This document shows positions 8,798-17,555 of a stretch of DNA of 64,000 bases, piece by piece (within the stretch, counting starts at the first letter, position 1; each line of letters begins with the position of its first letter). A program made the translations under genes and the position numbers. The notes beneath the pieces were generated by a model. The model was given only the letters and a program-made list of their open reading frames with translations, did no database searches and was not told where the DNA came from. Location of the stretch: positions 498,501-562,500 of the forward strand of contig NZ_NSBU01000007.1 of the NCBI RefSeq assembly GCF_002285415.1, read 5' to 3'. Source of the DNA: Actibacterium pelagium (GTDB lineage Bacteria > Pseudomonadota > Alphaproteobacteria > Rhodobacterales > Rhodobacteraceae).

Positions 8798-11377
8798 GTG
8801 CTTAGGTTCATTTTTTCCTTCTTTGGAACGCTGTTTTCCTTCATCACCATCGGAATGGTGATGGGCGCTTTAATCGTGGGCGGCATCTTTTGGTTCTACA
8901 GCCGAGACCTGCCAAACCACGATGAACTGGTGAACTACGCCCCGAAAACCATCAGCCGAATCTATTCGGGCGAGGGCCGTTTGATGGACGAATTCGCGAC
9001 AGAGCGTCGCCTGTTCGCCCCCATCGACGAAATTCCCGACGTTGTGAAACACGCGTTTATCTCGGCCGAGGACAAGAACTTCTATTCCCACCAAGGCTAT
9101 GACGTACGCGGCATGGGGGCGGCCTTCATTCAGGCGGTGAAGACCCGCGGGCAAAGCCTTCGCGGCGCCTCGACCATTCCGCAGCAGGTGGCGAAGATCT
9201 CGTTCCTTGGCAGCGAACGCACGGCAGAGCGGAAGATCAAAGAGATCATTCTGGCGAGCCGGATGGTAACCTCGCTTGGTCGCGAAAAGGTGCTAGAGAT
9301 TTATCTGAACGACATCGACCTTGGTGTCCGCAGCTTCGGTGTTCGCGCAGCGGCCCAGAGCTATTTCAACAAAACGCTGGATCAGCTGGAATTGCACGAG
9401 GCCGCATTCCTCGCGGTTCATCCGAAAGCGCCCTACAGCTATCGCCCCGATCGTGAGAGCGAATATCAGAAAGCGTTCGATCGCCGGAACTTCGTTCTGC
9501 GCGAGATGAAAGAGAATGGCTATGTCACAGAAGAGGCCTATGAAGCGGCCAGAGCCGAACCCATTGTCACTGTGCAGACGGGGGACTTCCCACCGTTCCG
9601 TGACAGCCTGCCGACGCGCGATTACTTTACCGATGAAATCCGCCGACAGCTAAGCCAGGACTTTGGCGAAAGCCAGTTCTTCGAAGGCGGCCTGACCATC
9701 CGTGCGACCGTAGACCCGGAATTGCAGGTCGAGGCCGCGATGGCTCTGCGTAAAGGGCTGGAAGAATATGACCGAGAGCAGGGCGTCTGGCGCCCCACCG
9801 GCCTGACCATCCCCGCCGATCAACTAGGTGACGAAGAGGCGTGGCGTGCCGCTCTGGCCGCCGTCGACACGCCGCGCGACATTCAGGAATGGCGCCCGGC
9901 TGTTGTTCTGGAAGTTGGCCAAAACAGCGCTCGGATCGGCATCGAAAATGTAGAGAACGACGAAGACGGCCACTGGATTTCCCCCAAGGATGTGACATGG
10001 GCCCGCAAGCAACTTGAAAACGGAGAGTTGGGTCGTAAAGCCAAAGTCGCAGGTGACCTGCTGGCAGTCGGCGAGGTCGTGTATGTCACAGCGCTAAAAG
10101 ACAAGGACGGTGCGTTTGATCGTTGGTCGCTGCGCCAGATTCCCGAAATTCAAGGCGGCTTCGTCGCGATGGACGTGAACACCGGACGTGTTTTGGCGAT
10201 GCAGGGCGGGTTCTCGTATCAGCACTCGGTCTTCAATCGCGCGACCCAGGCAGAGCGTCAGCCGGGCTCTAGTTTCAAACCCTTTGTCTATGCCGCCGCT
10301 TTGGACAGTGGCTTCACACCAGCGACTGTTATCATCGACGCGCCGATCGAAATCGACGACGGGTCCGGTGACATTTGGCGACCCAAGAATGCGTCGAACA
10401 AGTTCTACGGCCCTGCGCCACTTCGTACCGGGATCGAATATTCGCGCAACCTGATGACTGTCCGTTTGGCACAGGAAATCGGGATGGACACTGTTGCGGG
10501 TTACGCGGAACGCTTTGGCGTGTACGATCGGATGGGTCGCTATCTGGCGAACTCTCTTGGGTCCGAAGTCACGTCGCTTTACCGTATGGTCTCGGCCTAT
10601 GCGATGTTTGCAAACGGCGGCGAGCGGGTAGAGCCAACTCTGGTCGACCGTGTTCAGGACCGCTATGGCAACACAATTTATCGCCACGACCAACGCAAGT
10701 GCGTCAACTGCGACGAACCCGATCTGCGCGACGGTCAGGCCCCGTGGATCGACAGCAACCGCACGCGCGTGATGAACGCGATCACTGCCTATCAGCTGAC
10801 CTCGATGATGAAGGGCGTGGTAGAGCGTGGGACAGCCGCAGGCCGGGTCAAGCTTGGTGTGCCGACGGCTGGCAAGACCGGTACCACCAATGATGCGCGT
10901 GACGTCTGGTTCGTCGGGTTTACTTCGAACATCGTAGCAGGCTGCTACATGGGCTATGACATTCCCAAGCCGCTTGGACGCGGGGCAGGGGGTGGCCGTA
11001 TGTGCGCGCCTGTCTTCAACGACTTCATGCAGAAAGCGACCGAGAAATACGGTGGTGGCCCGTTCGAAGTGCCTCCGGGCGGTCATTTCATCAAGATCGA
11101 CCGTTTCTCGGGGGAGCGCCTATCGCCTGACGCAAGTGGCCCGGACGTGGTGGCAGAGTATTTCCGAGGTGGGGAAGAGCCTATCTTTGGCATGAGCGCC
11201 CTAATCGACGGCGGCTTTGCCATGGGCTCGAACCTGCCGCTCTTTACCCCGGAAGAACTGGGCTCTGTTGGTCGCGGCCCTGAGGTCGACGCCGAGGGCA
11301 AGCCGGTCGAGGGGCAAGAGAACCTCCCGCAGCCCAACGCCAGCTTCGGAACCTTGTCGGCAGGCGGGCTTTACTAA
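8798..11377 (+). CDS. mrcA: Penicillin-binding protein 1A, bifunctional transglycosylase/transpeptidase
   Basis: 859 residues from a GTG start preceded by CGAGGT. One N-terminal membrane anchor (about 8-33), a GT51 glycosyltransferase domain with catalytic E91 in SAEDKNFYSHQG and the STIPQQVAK motif, an OB-like linker domain near 330-430, and a penicillin-binding transpeptidase domain with active serine S491 in GSSFKPF and the KTGTTND box. It polymerises and cross-links peptidoglycan at the inner membrane. It is monocistronic or co-transcribed with prfB 63 bases downstream. Confidence 0.95.
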   Translation: MLRFIFSFFGTLFSFITIGMVMGALIVGGIFWFYSRDLPNHDELVNYAPKTISRIYSGEGRLMDEFATERRLFAPIDEIPDVVKHAFISAEDKNFYSHQGYDVRGMGAAFIQAVKTRGQSLRGASTIPQQVAKISFLGSERTAERKIKEIILASRMVTSLGREKVLEIYLNDIDLGVRSFGVRAAAQSYFNKTLDQLELHEAAFLAVHPKAPYSYRPDRESEYQKAFDRRNFVLREMKENGYVTEEAYEAARAEPIVTVQTGDFPPFRDSLPTRDYFTDEIRRQLSQDFGESQFFEGGLTIRATVDPELQVEAAMALRKGLEEYDREQGVWRPTGLTIPADQLGDEEAWRAALAAVDTPRDIQEWRPAVVLEVGQNSARIGIENVENDEDGHWISPKDVTWARKQLENGELGRKAKVAGDLLAVGEVVYVTALKDKDGAFDRWSLRQIPEIQGGFVAMDVNTGRVLAMQGGFSYQHSVFNRATQAERQPGSSFKPFVYAAALDSGFTPATVIIDAPIEIDDGSGDIWRPKNASNKFYGPAPLRTGIEYSRNLMTVRLAQEIGMDTVAGYAERFGVYDRMGRYLANSLGSEVTSLYRMVSAYAMFANGGERVEPTLVDRVQDRYGNTIYRHDQRKCVNCDEPDLRDGQAPWIDSNRTRVMNAITAYQLTSMMKGVVERGTAAGRVKLGVPTAGKTGTTNDARDVWFVGFTSNIVAGCYMGYDIPKPLGRGAGGGRMCAPVFNDFMQKATEKYGGGPFEVPPGGHFIKIDRFSGERLSPDASGPDVVAEYFRGGEEPIFGMSALIDGGFAMGSNLPLFTPEELGSVGRGPEVDAEGKPVEGQENLPQPNASFGTLSAGGLY

Positions 11378-11440
11378 GCTTGCCCGTCCCGGCCCAAGCC
11401 GCTATCCACGCAGAACCACAAATCAAAGCAAGAGTGCCCC

Positions 11441-12568
11441 ATGCGCGCCGAAATCCAAAATATCTCTGAAGCTGTTCGAAAGTCGCTGGACCTGCTGGCG
11501 CAGCGTATGGATTGGGAAACCGCAGAGCATCGACTGGAAGAGTTCAACGCGATGTCGGAAGACCCCGACCTGTGGAACGACCCGGCCAAGGCACAGAAGC
11601 TGATGCGCGAACGTCAGGCGCTGGTGGATGCAATCGACACCTACAAGTCGATCAAGCAAGAGCTGGAAGACAATATCGAGCTGATCGAACTTGGCGAAAT
11701 GGAAGACGACCAAGAGGTCGTTAAAGAAGCCGAAGACGCGATTAAGGCCCTGCAGGAACGTGCAGCGGCCAAAGAACTGGAAGCGCTGCTGAACGGCGAG
11801 GCCGACAGCAACGATACCTTCTTGGAAATCAACTCAGGCGCGGGCGGCACCGAAAGCTGCGACTGGGCCTCGATGTTGGCGCGGATGTATGTCCGTTGGG
11901 CCGAGAAGAAGGGCTATGAGGTCGAGCTGCAGTCGGAAACCGCGGGCGAAGAGGCAGGCATCAAGTCGGCCTGCTACAAGATTTCGGGTCACAATGCCTA
12001 TGGCTGGCTGAAGTCGGAAAGCGGTGTTCATCGTCTGGTGCGCATCTCTCCCTATGACAGTTCGGCGCGCCGCCATACCTCGTTCAGCTCTGTCTGGGTG
12101 TACCCGGTTGTCGACGACAATATCGAGATCGAAGTGAACCCTGCTGACATCCGCATCGACACCTACCGGTCGTCCGGTGCTGGCGGTCAGCACGTGAACA
12201 CCACCGACTCGGCGGTGCGGATCACCCACGCCCCGACGGGCATTGTTGTGACCAGCTCTGAGAAGTCGCAGCACCAGAACCGTGACATCGCCATGAAGGC
12301 CCTGAAGTCGCGCCTGTACCAGCTGGAGCTGGATCGCCGTAATGCCGCGATCAACGAGGCGCATGAAAACAAGGGTGACGCGGGCTGGGGTAACCAGATC
12401 CGGTCTTATGTTCTGCAGCCCTACCAGATGGTGAAAGACCTTCGGACAAATGTCGAGACTTCGGACACCTCGGGTGTGCTGGACGGCGATCTGGACAAGT
12501 TCATGGCCGCAACTCTGGCGCAAGACGTGGCGGGCAAGTCGCGTGCGGATGCGCAAGCGGAAGACTGA
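11441..12568 (+). CDS. prfB: Peptide chain release factor 2
   Basis: 375 residues, continuous in one frame. Carries the catalytic GGQ ([17 protein letters not shown]) and the stop-recognition tripeptide region [15 protein letters not shown], with SPY where E. coli has SPF. It terminates translation at UGA and UAA. There is no in-frame UGA with +1 shift near codon 25, so the autoregulatory frameshift of E. coli prfB is absent. Start ATG 11441 has only a weak AAGAG element upstream. Confidence 0.95.
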   Translation: MRAEIQNISEAVRKSLDLLAQRMDWETAEHRLEEFNAMSEDPDLWNDPAKAQKLMRERQALVDAIDTYKSIKQELEDNIELIELGEMEDDQEVVKEAEDAIKALQERAAAKELEALLNGEADSNDTFLEINSGAGGTESCDWASMLARMYVRWAEKKGYEVELQSETAGEEAGIKSACYKISGHNAYGWLKSESGVHRLVRISPYDSSARRHTSFSSVWVYPVVDDNIEIEVNPADIRIDTYRSSGAGGQHVNTTDSAVRITHAPTGIVVTSSEKSQHQNRDIAMKALKSRLYQLELDRRNAAINEAHENKGDAGWGNQIRSYVLQPYQMVKDLRTNVETSDTSGVLDGDLDKFMAATLAQDVAGKSRADAQAED

Positions 12569-12580
12569 CCGGCTAAACCA

Positions 12581-12610
12581 TTGACATGATGTATCTTTGG
12601 CTGCTCTGAT
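12581..12610 (+). promoter_or_regulatory. Possible promoter of the DUF2189-like gene
   Basis: TTGACA at 12581-12586 is a perfect -35 hexamer; TCTGAT at 12605-12610 follows after 18 bases. It lies between prfB and the next gene, 36 bases before the chosen start. Confidence 0.45.
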
Positions 12611-12645
12611 CGTGTGTGGAAACGCGCGGTTTTGGGAGGAGCCGC

Positions 12646-13416
12646 ATGAGTGATACCTCGACGCAGCCTGGGCAATCTGTGCCACAGGTCGCGCGTATCA
12701 ATATGAAAGACATTCGGGACGTTTTGGCCCTGGGCTTGCGCGACTTTCGGGCCGCGCCCCAGTTTGGTGCGTTCTTCAGCATGGTCTATGTGCTGGGCGG
12801 AATTGGCTTGGTGGCCCTTGGCGCCGGCACCATGACTTGGACCTTGGTGCTTAGTCTTGGGTTTCCGCTGATTGCGCCCTTCGCTGCCGTCGGCCTGTAC
12901 GAGGTCAGCCGCAGGCTGGAGGCAGGGCAGCCATTGGACTGGCGCAGTGTCCTAGGGGTCGTATTGGCAGAGCGTAAGCGGCAGGTCCCATGGATCGGTG
13001 CGATCATCGTCATCGCTTTCCTGTTCTGGACCTTTCTGGCTCATATGATCTTTGCCCTTTTCATGGGGCTGTCTGCGATCACCAATATCTCGTCTTCCTA
13101 TGAGGCGTTCCTGACCACGAATGGCCTGACCATGCTTGGGGTCGAGGCTATCGTCGGCTTTGCCTTCGCGCTTTTCATGTTCTGTATTGCCGTTGTCAGC
13201 CTGCCTCTGGCGCTGGACCGAGAGATCGACTTCGTCACCGCCATGCTGACCAGTATCAAAGTGGTCAAAGGGAATTTCCCGATCATGTTTGTCTGGGCCG
13301 TCGTGATTGCAGGATGCGTTCTGATTTCGATGATCCCGATATTCTTAGGCTTGTTTCTTAGCCTGCCGGTTCTGGGACATGCCAGCTGGCATATGTACCG
13401 ACGCGCCCTGAAATAA
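12646..13416 (+). CDS. DUF2189-like integral membrane protein
   Basis: 256 residues from ATG 12646, chosen because GGAGGAG lies six bases upstream; an in-frame ATG at 12616 has no such site. About five or six hydrophobic segments, with the conserved opening RDVLALGLRDFRAAPQFGAFF and the segment GFPLIAPFAAVGLYEVSRRLEAG typical of DUF2189 membrane proteins. Function unknown. The neighbouring gene downstream also encodes a polytopic membrane protein in the same orientation. Confidence 0.75.
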   Translation: MSDTSTQPGQSVPQVARINMKDIRDVLALGLRDFRAAPQFGAFFSMVYVLGGIGLVALGAGTMTWTLVLSLGFPLIAPFAAVGLYEVSRRLEAGQPLDWRSVLGVVLAERKRQVPWIGAIIVIAFLFWTFLAHMIFALFMGLSAITNISSSYEAFLTTNGLTMLGVEAIVGFAFALFMFCIAVVSLPLALDREIDFVTAMLTSIKVVKGNFPIMFVWAVVIAGCVLISMIPIFLGLFLSLPVLGHASWHMYRRALK

Positions 13417-13467
13417 TCTTCTACAGGGGCAGTCGTCATAACTCGGGTGAGATAGGAGGTCGTCAAG

Positions 13468-14178
13468 ATGTGCTGGAGCGAAGGAGCATCCCTTGCGATG
13501 GTCGGTATCGGCACCGTGGCGACAGTCGTGGCCCTCCGCCGAGGAGAACCGCGTGCCATACCTGCAGCACTGGGTTATTTTACCTTTATGGAGGCGCTTC
13601 AAGCGGCGGGCTATCAGGTGTTGAACGAATGTGGGGCAGTGGGAAACCAGACCGTCACCTTACTGTCTTATCTTCACATTGCGTTACAGCCGATTTTCAT
13701 CAACGCTTTTGCAATGGCGATCACGCCGATTGGCGTGTCACAGGCTATGCGCCGTCGAGTATACCTGCTGTCGGCTTTAGCCTCTGCTTTCCTACTGTTG
13801 CGTCTGGTTCCGTTGGACTTTTGGGGTCCGTGTAAAGAAGGACAGGTTTTGTGCGCCCGCCAGTTCTGTACAGTCGCTGGCAACTGGCATTTGGGTTGGC
13901 AGGTGCCGCTGAACGATTTATGGGGTGCATTGATCGGACCTGTGTCCAAGGTTATCCAGTTCCCGGACTACTTGCTCGCGGTGTTCGTTTTGCCGCTTTT
14001 CTACGGGGCTTGGCGGTTCGTTGTATTTCACGCCGCTGTCGGACCATTGCTTGCGATGATCCTGACCGACAATCCGTTTGAGATGCCAGCGATTTGGTGC
14101 CTTTTCTCAATCGGGATTGTGCTTGGGGGAACAAGCTCGATCTTCAGGCAAAAAGTTTTTCAGGGACGGACTGTTTAA
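13468..14178 (+). CDS. Polytopic membrane protein of unknown function (MCWS N-terminus, DUF5765-like)
   Basis: 236 residues with about seven hydrophobic segments and a good GGAGG site. The N-terminus MCWSEGASLAMV and the later FTFMEALQAAGY string recall the DUF5765 family. It has several cysteines near the second half (GPCKEGQVLCARQFC) that could bind metal or form disulfides. No function can be assigned. It ends just before a strong bidirectional terminator. Confidence 0.65.
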   Translation: MCWSEGASLAMVGIGTVATVVALRRGEPRAIPAALGYFTFMEALQAAGYQVLNECGAVGNQTVTLLSYLHIALQPIFINAFAMAITPIGVSQAMRRRVYLLSALASAFLLLRLVPLDFWGPCKEGQVLCARQFCTVAGNWHLGWQVPLNDLWGALIGPVSKVIQFPDYLLAVFVLPLFYGAWRFVVFHAAVGPLLAMILTDNPFEMPAIWCLFSIGIVLGGTSSIFRQKVFQGRTV

Positions 14179-14189
14179 GCCGAAAACCA

Positions 14190-14215
14190 AAAGGGCACCG
14201 CGAACGGTGCCCTTT
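14190..14215. terminator. Bidirectional Rho-independent terminator
   Basis: Perfect 11-bp stem AAAGGGCACCG / CGGTGCCCTTT with loop CGAA between the convergent membrane-protein gene (plus) and bactofilin gene (minus). T-rich tracts occur on both sides (AATTTTTTG on plus, TTGGTTTTC on minus). Confidence 0.85.
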
Positions 14216-14241
14216 CAGATAATTTTTTGTGTAGAAGCTGA

Positions 14242-14730
14242 TCAGGCTTTAGCGGCAGCTACGGCCGGCTTGGCGCCACCGTTGCTAAGCGGGTCGTCCT
14301 GACGCTGAACCGAACCTTCGAAATGCGCGCCGCTTTCGATGGCGATCGTTTTGTGGATGATGTCGCCTTCGACTTTCGCGGTCGATGTCAGGCGTACTTT
14401 CAAGCCACGTACACGACCGATAACGCGGCCATTCACAACCACGTCGTCCGCAACAACTTCGCCTTTGACAGTGGCGCCTTCGCCAACGGTCAGCAGGTGC
14501 GCGCGGATGTCACCTTCGACAACGCCTTCAACTTGGATGTCACCGGTAGTCTTCAGGTTGCCGGTGATAGTCAGGTCAGAAGACAGCACAGATGCCGGGG
14601 GTTTGGCTTTGGGTGCTGCGGGCGCTGCGGGTGCGGGTTTGTTCATAGTTGCTTTTTCCGGTGCTTTGTTTGCTTCGGGTTCACCGGCCTTTTTGGGGCC
14701 CGGCTCGTTGATTTTACTCTTAGAAAACAT
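14242..14730 (-). CDS. Bactofilin
   Basis: 162 residues. A proline/alanine/lysine-rich N-terminal tail (about 1-48) precedes the bactofilin beta-helix core (about 48-145, repeating G-x-hydrophobic turns such as TGDIQVEGVVEGDIRAHLLTVGEGATVKGEVVADDVVVNG). Bactofilins polymerise on the inner face of the membrane and localise cell-wall enzymes. The gene starts inside the end of the M23 peptidase gene (11-base overlap), the classic bactofilin-LytM pairing (compare LmdC/BacA). Confidence 0.92.
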   Translation of the reverse strand: MFSKSKINEPGPKKAGEPEANKAPEKATMNKPAPAAPAAPKAKPPASVLSSDLTITGNLKTTGDIQVEGVVEGDIRAHLLTVGEGATVKGEVVADDVVVNGRVIGRVRGLKVRLTSTAKVEGDIIHKTIAIESGAHFEGSVQRQDDPLSNGGAKPAVAAAKA

Positions 14731-16042
14731 CTCTGGCTGCCTTGATGTAGTTCATCGGATTTACGGCCTTCCCATCCACACGCACTTCATAGTGCAAATG
14801 CGTGCCGGTAGAACGCCCAGAATTTCCCATAGCACCAATTCGGTCTCCGCGTGAAACTCTTTGTCCGACTTTGACGTGAATTTTCGACATATGCGCATAG
14901 CGCGTTTCGATACCGAACTCGTGCTGAATCTTTACCAACCGACCGTACCCCGAGGACCATCCGGCATGAATCACAACGCCATCAGCGGTGGAATGGATCG
15001 GAGTGCCATAAGAGGCGGCGAAGTCGGTACCTTTGTGCATCCGTCCCCAACGCGGACCATAACCGCTGGTGAAACGGAAGGCCGATTTGACCGGTACGGC
15101 AAAGGGCGTCTTCTCGGCGGCGATGCGATACATGTTCAGCCGATCAAGGTTTGTCAGGATCGCATTGGCGCGGATCTGTTCAGCGCTTTCAATGCCACCT
15201 TTCGTGGAGACCGTGATTGGGGTCAGGGGGCCGCCCACGCCGCTATAGCCGCTGCGGACCTGGTTCAGAAGGTTCTCGGTCGAAAGGCCTGCTTTCTCGA
15301 ACATCTTGTCCAGCGGCTCGACCGAGACGGTCAGCGCGTCTTCCAACTGTTCAAAGATACGGCCCGTGCGCTCTTCTGTCAGCCTGCGGTCCAGTTCCAG
15401 TGCGTCGGCCCGTTCCATTGCCAAAGCGGCATCGGTCGCAATCAGGTCGCGCTCGGCAGCGGTTTGCTGCAGGGCGCCCGAAATGAATTGAAGTGTGTTC
15501 GACAGCTGCTCTGCCTGAGCGACGGCTTGGCCGTCTGCCGATTCCAGATTGTCCAGCTTGGCGCGGATCGCTTTGGTTTCGGCGCGCGCCGTATCCCGAT
15601 CTGCAATCGCGGCGCTAAGTGACAGGCGCATGGCTTCAAGACCGGATTCCAACTCGCGGCGCTGTTCCTCTAGCGCCAGAAGCTCGGATTGCATCTTCGA
15701 AACTTCGGCCAGCGCGACGTTGAAACGTTCTTGCGCGGCTTGCGCCTCTTGCTGGCGCAGATCGCGATCACTGGCCAGCGCGTCAAGGCGCTGTTGATAG
15801 ATGGCTTGCTCTTGCTGCGTGCGTTCACGCAGGTTCCCGGCGCCGATGGATTCCATCAGCATCACGGCAGCCGACAAGATCGCAAACGCCACGACGACAG
15901 TGCTTCCGCCCAAAGCAATAAGCTGGGTCAGTGGCCGAAGTCGGACAAAGCGCGTTTCCGTGTCGGTGCGCAAAAATAGCCGCTGTTCTGGCAGCAAGCG
16001 TTCAAGACTGTTGTTTAGACGGTCAGCAATACGTTTTGGCAC
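14720..16042 (-). CDS. M23 (LytM) peptidase with membrane anchor and coiled coil
   Basis: 440 residues from a GTG start. One membrane segment (about 40-65), a long coiled coil (about 70-230, rich in Q, E, R and A), then a LytM/M23 domain near the C-terminus with HKGTDFAA and HLHYEV zinc motifs complete, so it is likely an active peptidoglycan endopeptidase. It is translationally coupled to the bactofilin gene, suggesting that bactofilin filaments position it for local wall remodelling. Confidence 0.9.
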   Translation of the reverse strand: MPKRIADRLNNSLERLLPEQRLFLRTDTETRFVRLRPLTQLIALGGSTVVVAFAILSAAVMLMESIGAGNLRERTQQEQAIYQQRLDALASDRDLRQQEAQAAQERFNVALAEVSKMQSELLALEEQRRELESGLEAMRLSLSAAIADRDTARAETKAIRAKLDNLESADGQAVAQAEQLSNTLQFISGALQQTAAERDLIATDAALAMERADALELDRRLTEERTGRIFEQLEDALTVSVEPLDKMFEKAGLSTENLLNQVRSGYSGVGGPLTPITVSTKGGIESAEQIRANAILTNLDRLNMYRIAAEKTPFAVPVKSAFRFTSGYGPRWGRMHKGTDFAASYGTPIHSTADGVVIHAGWSSGYGRLVKIQHEFGIETRYAHMSKIHVKVGQRVSRGDRIGAMGNSGRSTGTHLHYEVRVDGKAVNPMNYIKAARDVF

Positions 16043-16179
16043 GTTTTTTTGTAACCTTTCCCCATCGTGACCGCGCCTCCCACCGCACGGTCCCGAACTG
16101 ATTACTCAGACTGAGGCGCTCACGCAAGAAATATGAACAAATAGTATATCCTTCGCGGATTCGTGCCGAGTGGCCCTGA

Positions 16180-17001
16180 CTAGCCCTTAGGCTGGTCAGA
16201 AAGCGGCCAATAGAAGTCCGGCGGCAACCCGGCCTCGGCCCGTTTTTCCTCGTTGAAGGGCGGCTTCAGAGAGCCGGGGAAGTACTTGCGCACCAACTCG
16301 TGAAACGCGTCCTTAGGGTCATGATTGTCCCGCCCGCAGAGGAAGTGAAACCATTTCGACCCATAGGCGACATGGCCGACTTCTTCGGCATAGATCACTT
16401 TCAGCGCATCGACCACGCTGTCCAGCTTGGCCTTTTCGAACAGGGTGATCATGTTGGGGGTCACGTCCAGTCCGCGCGCCTCTAGCACCATGGGAACAAC
16501 AGCAAGGCGGCCCATAAGATCATCCGCCGTGTCCTCGGCGGCGCGCCACATGCCTGCGTGCGCTGGCAGGTCGCCATAAAAGCTGCCTAGACCTTCCAGA
16601 CAGTCGCAAACAAGGTTGAAATGCTTGGATTCCTCGTCCGCTGATTTGACCCAGTCGTCGTAAAAGCCGGGGGGCATCGGTACATGGCCAAAGCGTGCGA
16701 TGATGTCCCAATGCAGGTCAACGGCGTTCAGTTCGATATGCGCAACGGCGTGAAGAATGGCCAGACGGCCCTTTTCGGACCCCGGCTTGCGGCGCGGCAC
16801 ATCGCGGGGATCCAGCAATTCGGGCTTTTCGGGCCGGGCAGGGAAGTCGGGTGGCGTGGCAGTTCCCACAGGCAGCATGTTGCCAGCCTTGCGCGCAGCA
16901 AACCATTCGGCGGCGTATTTGTGGGACAGGGCGGTTTTTTCGCGGCCATCGGCGGTCGATAGAACCTCGACCGCCATTTGCGTCAGGGTCTTCTCGCTCA
17001 C
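16180..17001 (-). CDS. DUF455 ferritin-like protein
   Basis: 273 residues, GTG start overlapping the stop of bcp (GTGA). Residues that could form a di-iron four-helix site are present: HIELNAVDLHWD, DEESKHF, EARGLD and YAEEVGHVAYG. DUF455 proteins belong to the ferritin-like superfamily, and the reaction is not established. Coupling to a peroxiredoxin gene suggests an oxidative-stress or metal-related role, which is inference only. Confidence 0.8.
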   Translation of the reverse strand: MSEKTLTQMAVEVLSTADGREKTALSHKYAAEWFAARKAGNMLPVGTATPPDFPARPEKPELLDPRDVPRRKPGSEKGRLAILHAVAHIELNAVDLHWDIIARFGHVPMPPGFYDDWVKSADEESKHFNLVCDCLEGLGSFYGDLPAHAGMWRAAEDTADDLMGRLAVVPMVLEARGLDVTPNMITLFEKAKLDSVVDALKVIYAEEVGHVAYGSKWFHFLCGRDNHDPKDAFHELVRKYFPGSLKPPFNEEKRAEAGLPPDFYWPLSDQPKG

Positions 17002-17459
17002 AGGGACTGTACCGCTTCCAGAACTTCCTCGGCGTGGCCGGGTACCTTCACCTTGCGCCAGACCTTGGCGATGGTTCCATCAGCAGCGACCAAAAAGGTC
17101 GAGCGTTCGATGCCAAGGTGGGTCTTGCCATACATGCTTTTCTCTACCCAGACGCCATAGTCTTCACACATAGTGCTGTCGGCATCCGACAAAAGCGCGA
17201 CCTCTAGCCCGTGCTTGGCGCGGAAGTTCTCGTGCTTTTTGATTGAGTCCTTAGAGATGCCGAAAACCTTCGCCCCGGCCTTTTCGAACTCTGGCAGAAG
17301 GCCGGTGAAGGCAATCGCCTCGTTGGTGCAGCCGGGGGTGTTGTCGCGCGGATAAAAGAACAGGACCACCGGCGCGCCCGCCAGATCGGACAGGCTAACA
17401 GGGTCGCCTCCATCCTGTGGCAGGGTGAAATTAGGTGCTTTTTCGCCGATGTCGGGCAT
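16998..17459 (-). CDS. bcp: Bcp/PrxQ-type thiol peroxiredoxin
   Basis: 153 residues from ATG 17459 (GGAGGA upstream); a longer in-frame reading to 17612 lacks a ribosome site. Peroxidatic C44 lies in TPGCTNEA. The second cysteine found five residues on in E. coli Bcp is missing here (AIAFT instead), so the enzyme works either as a 1-Cys form or with C in TMCEDYGVW. It reduces hydroperoxides. Divergent from the AsmA-like gene; GTGA overlap with the DUF455 gene. Confidence 0.9.
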   Translation of the reverse strand: MPDIGEKAPNFTLPQDGGDPVSLSDLAGAPVVLFFYPRDNTPGCTNEAIAFTGLLPEFEKAGAKVFGISKDSIKKHENFRAKHGLEVALLSDADSTMCEDYGVWVEKSMYGKTHLGIERSTFLVAADGTIAKVWRKVKVPGHAEEVLEAVQSL

Positions 17460-17555
17460 TGGGCTTCCTCCAAGAAATTGCGGAACAGTCTGGACTTGCT
17501 GTTCCTTCGGCGGGAAGATAACGCCAGCTTCGGCAGAGGCAAGAGCACCCCAGCA

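Noticed and set aside
10094-11086. 330-codon open frame opposite mrcA
   Set aside because: Antisense to the PBP1A transpeptidase domain; composition mirrors the real gene.
11441-11540. Programmed +1 frameshift in prfB
   Set aside because: The gene is continuous without an early UGA, so no frameshift is needed; RF2 genes without it are known in many bacteria.
16135-16149. GAACAAATAGT string in the M23 peptidase gene upstream region, similar to the uvrA box
   Set aside because: Only one half-site matches GTTC-N7-GTTC; the second half is ATAT, so it is not a credible LexA box.
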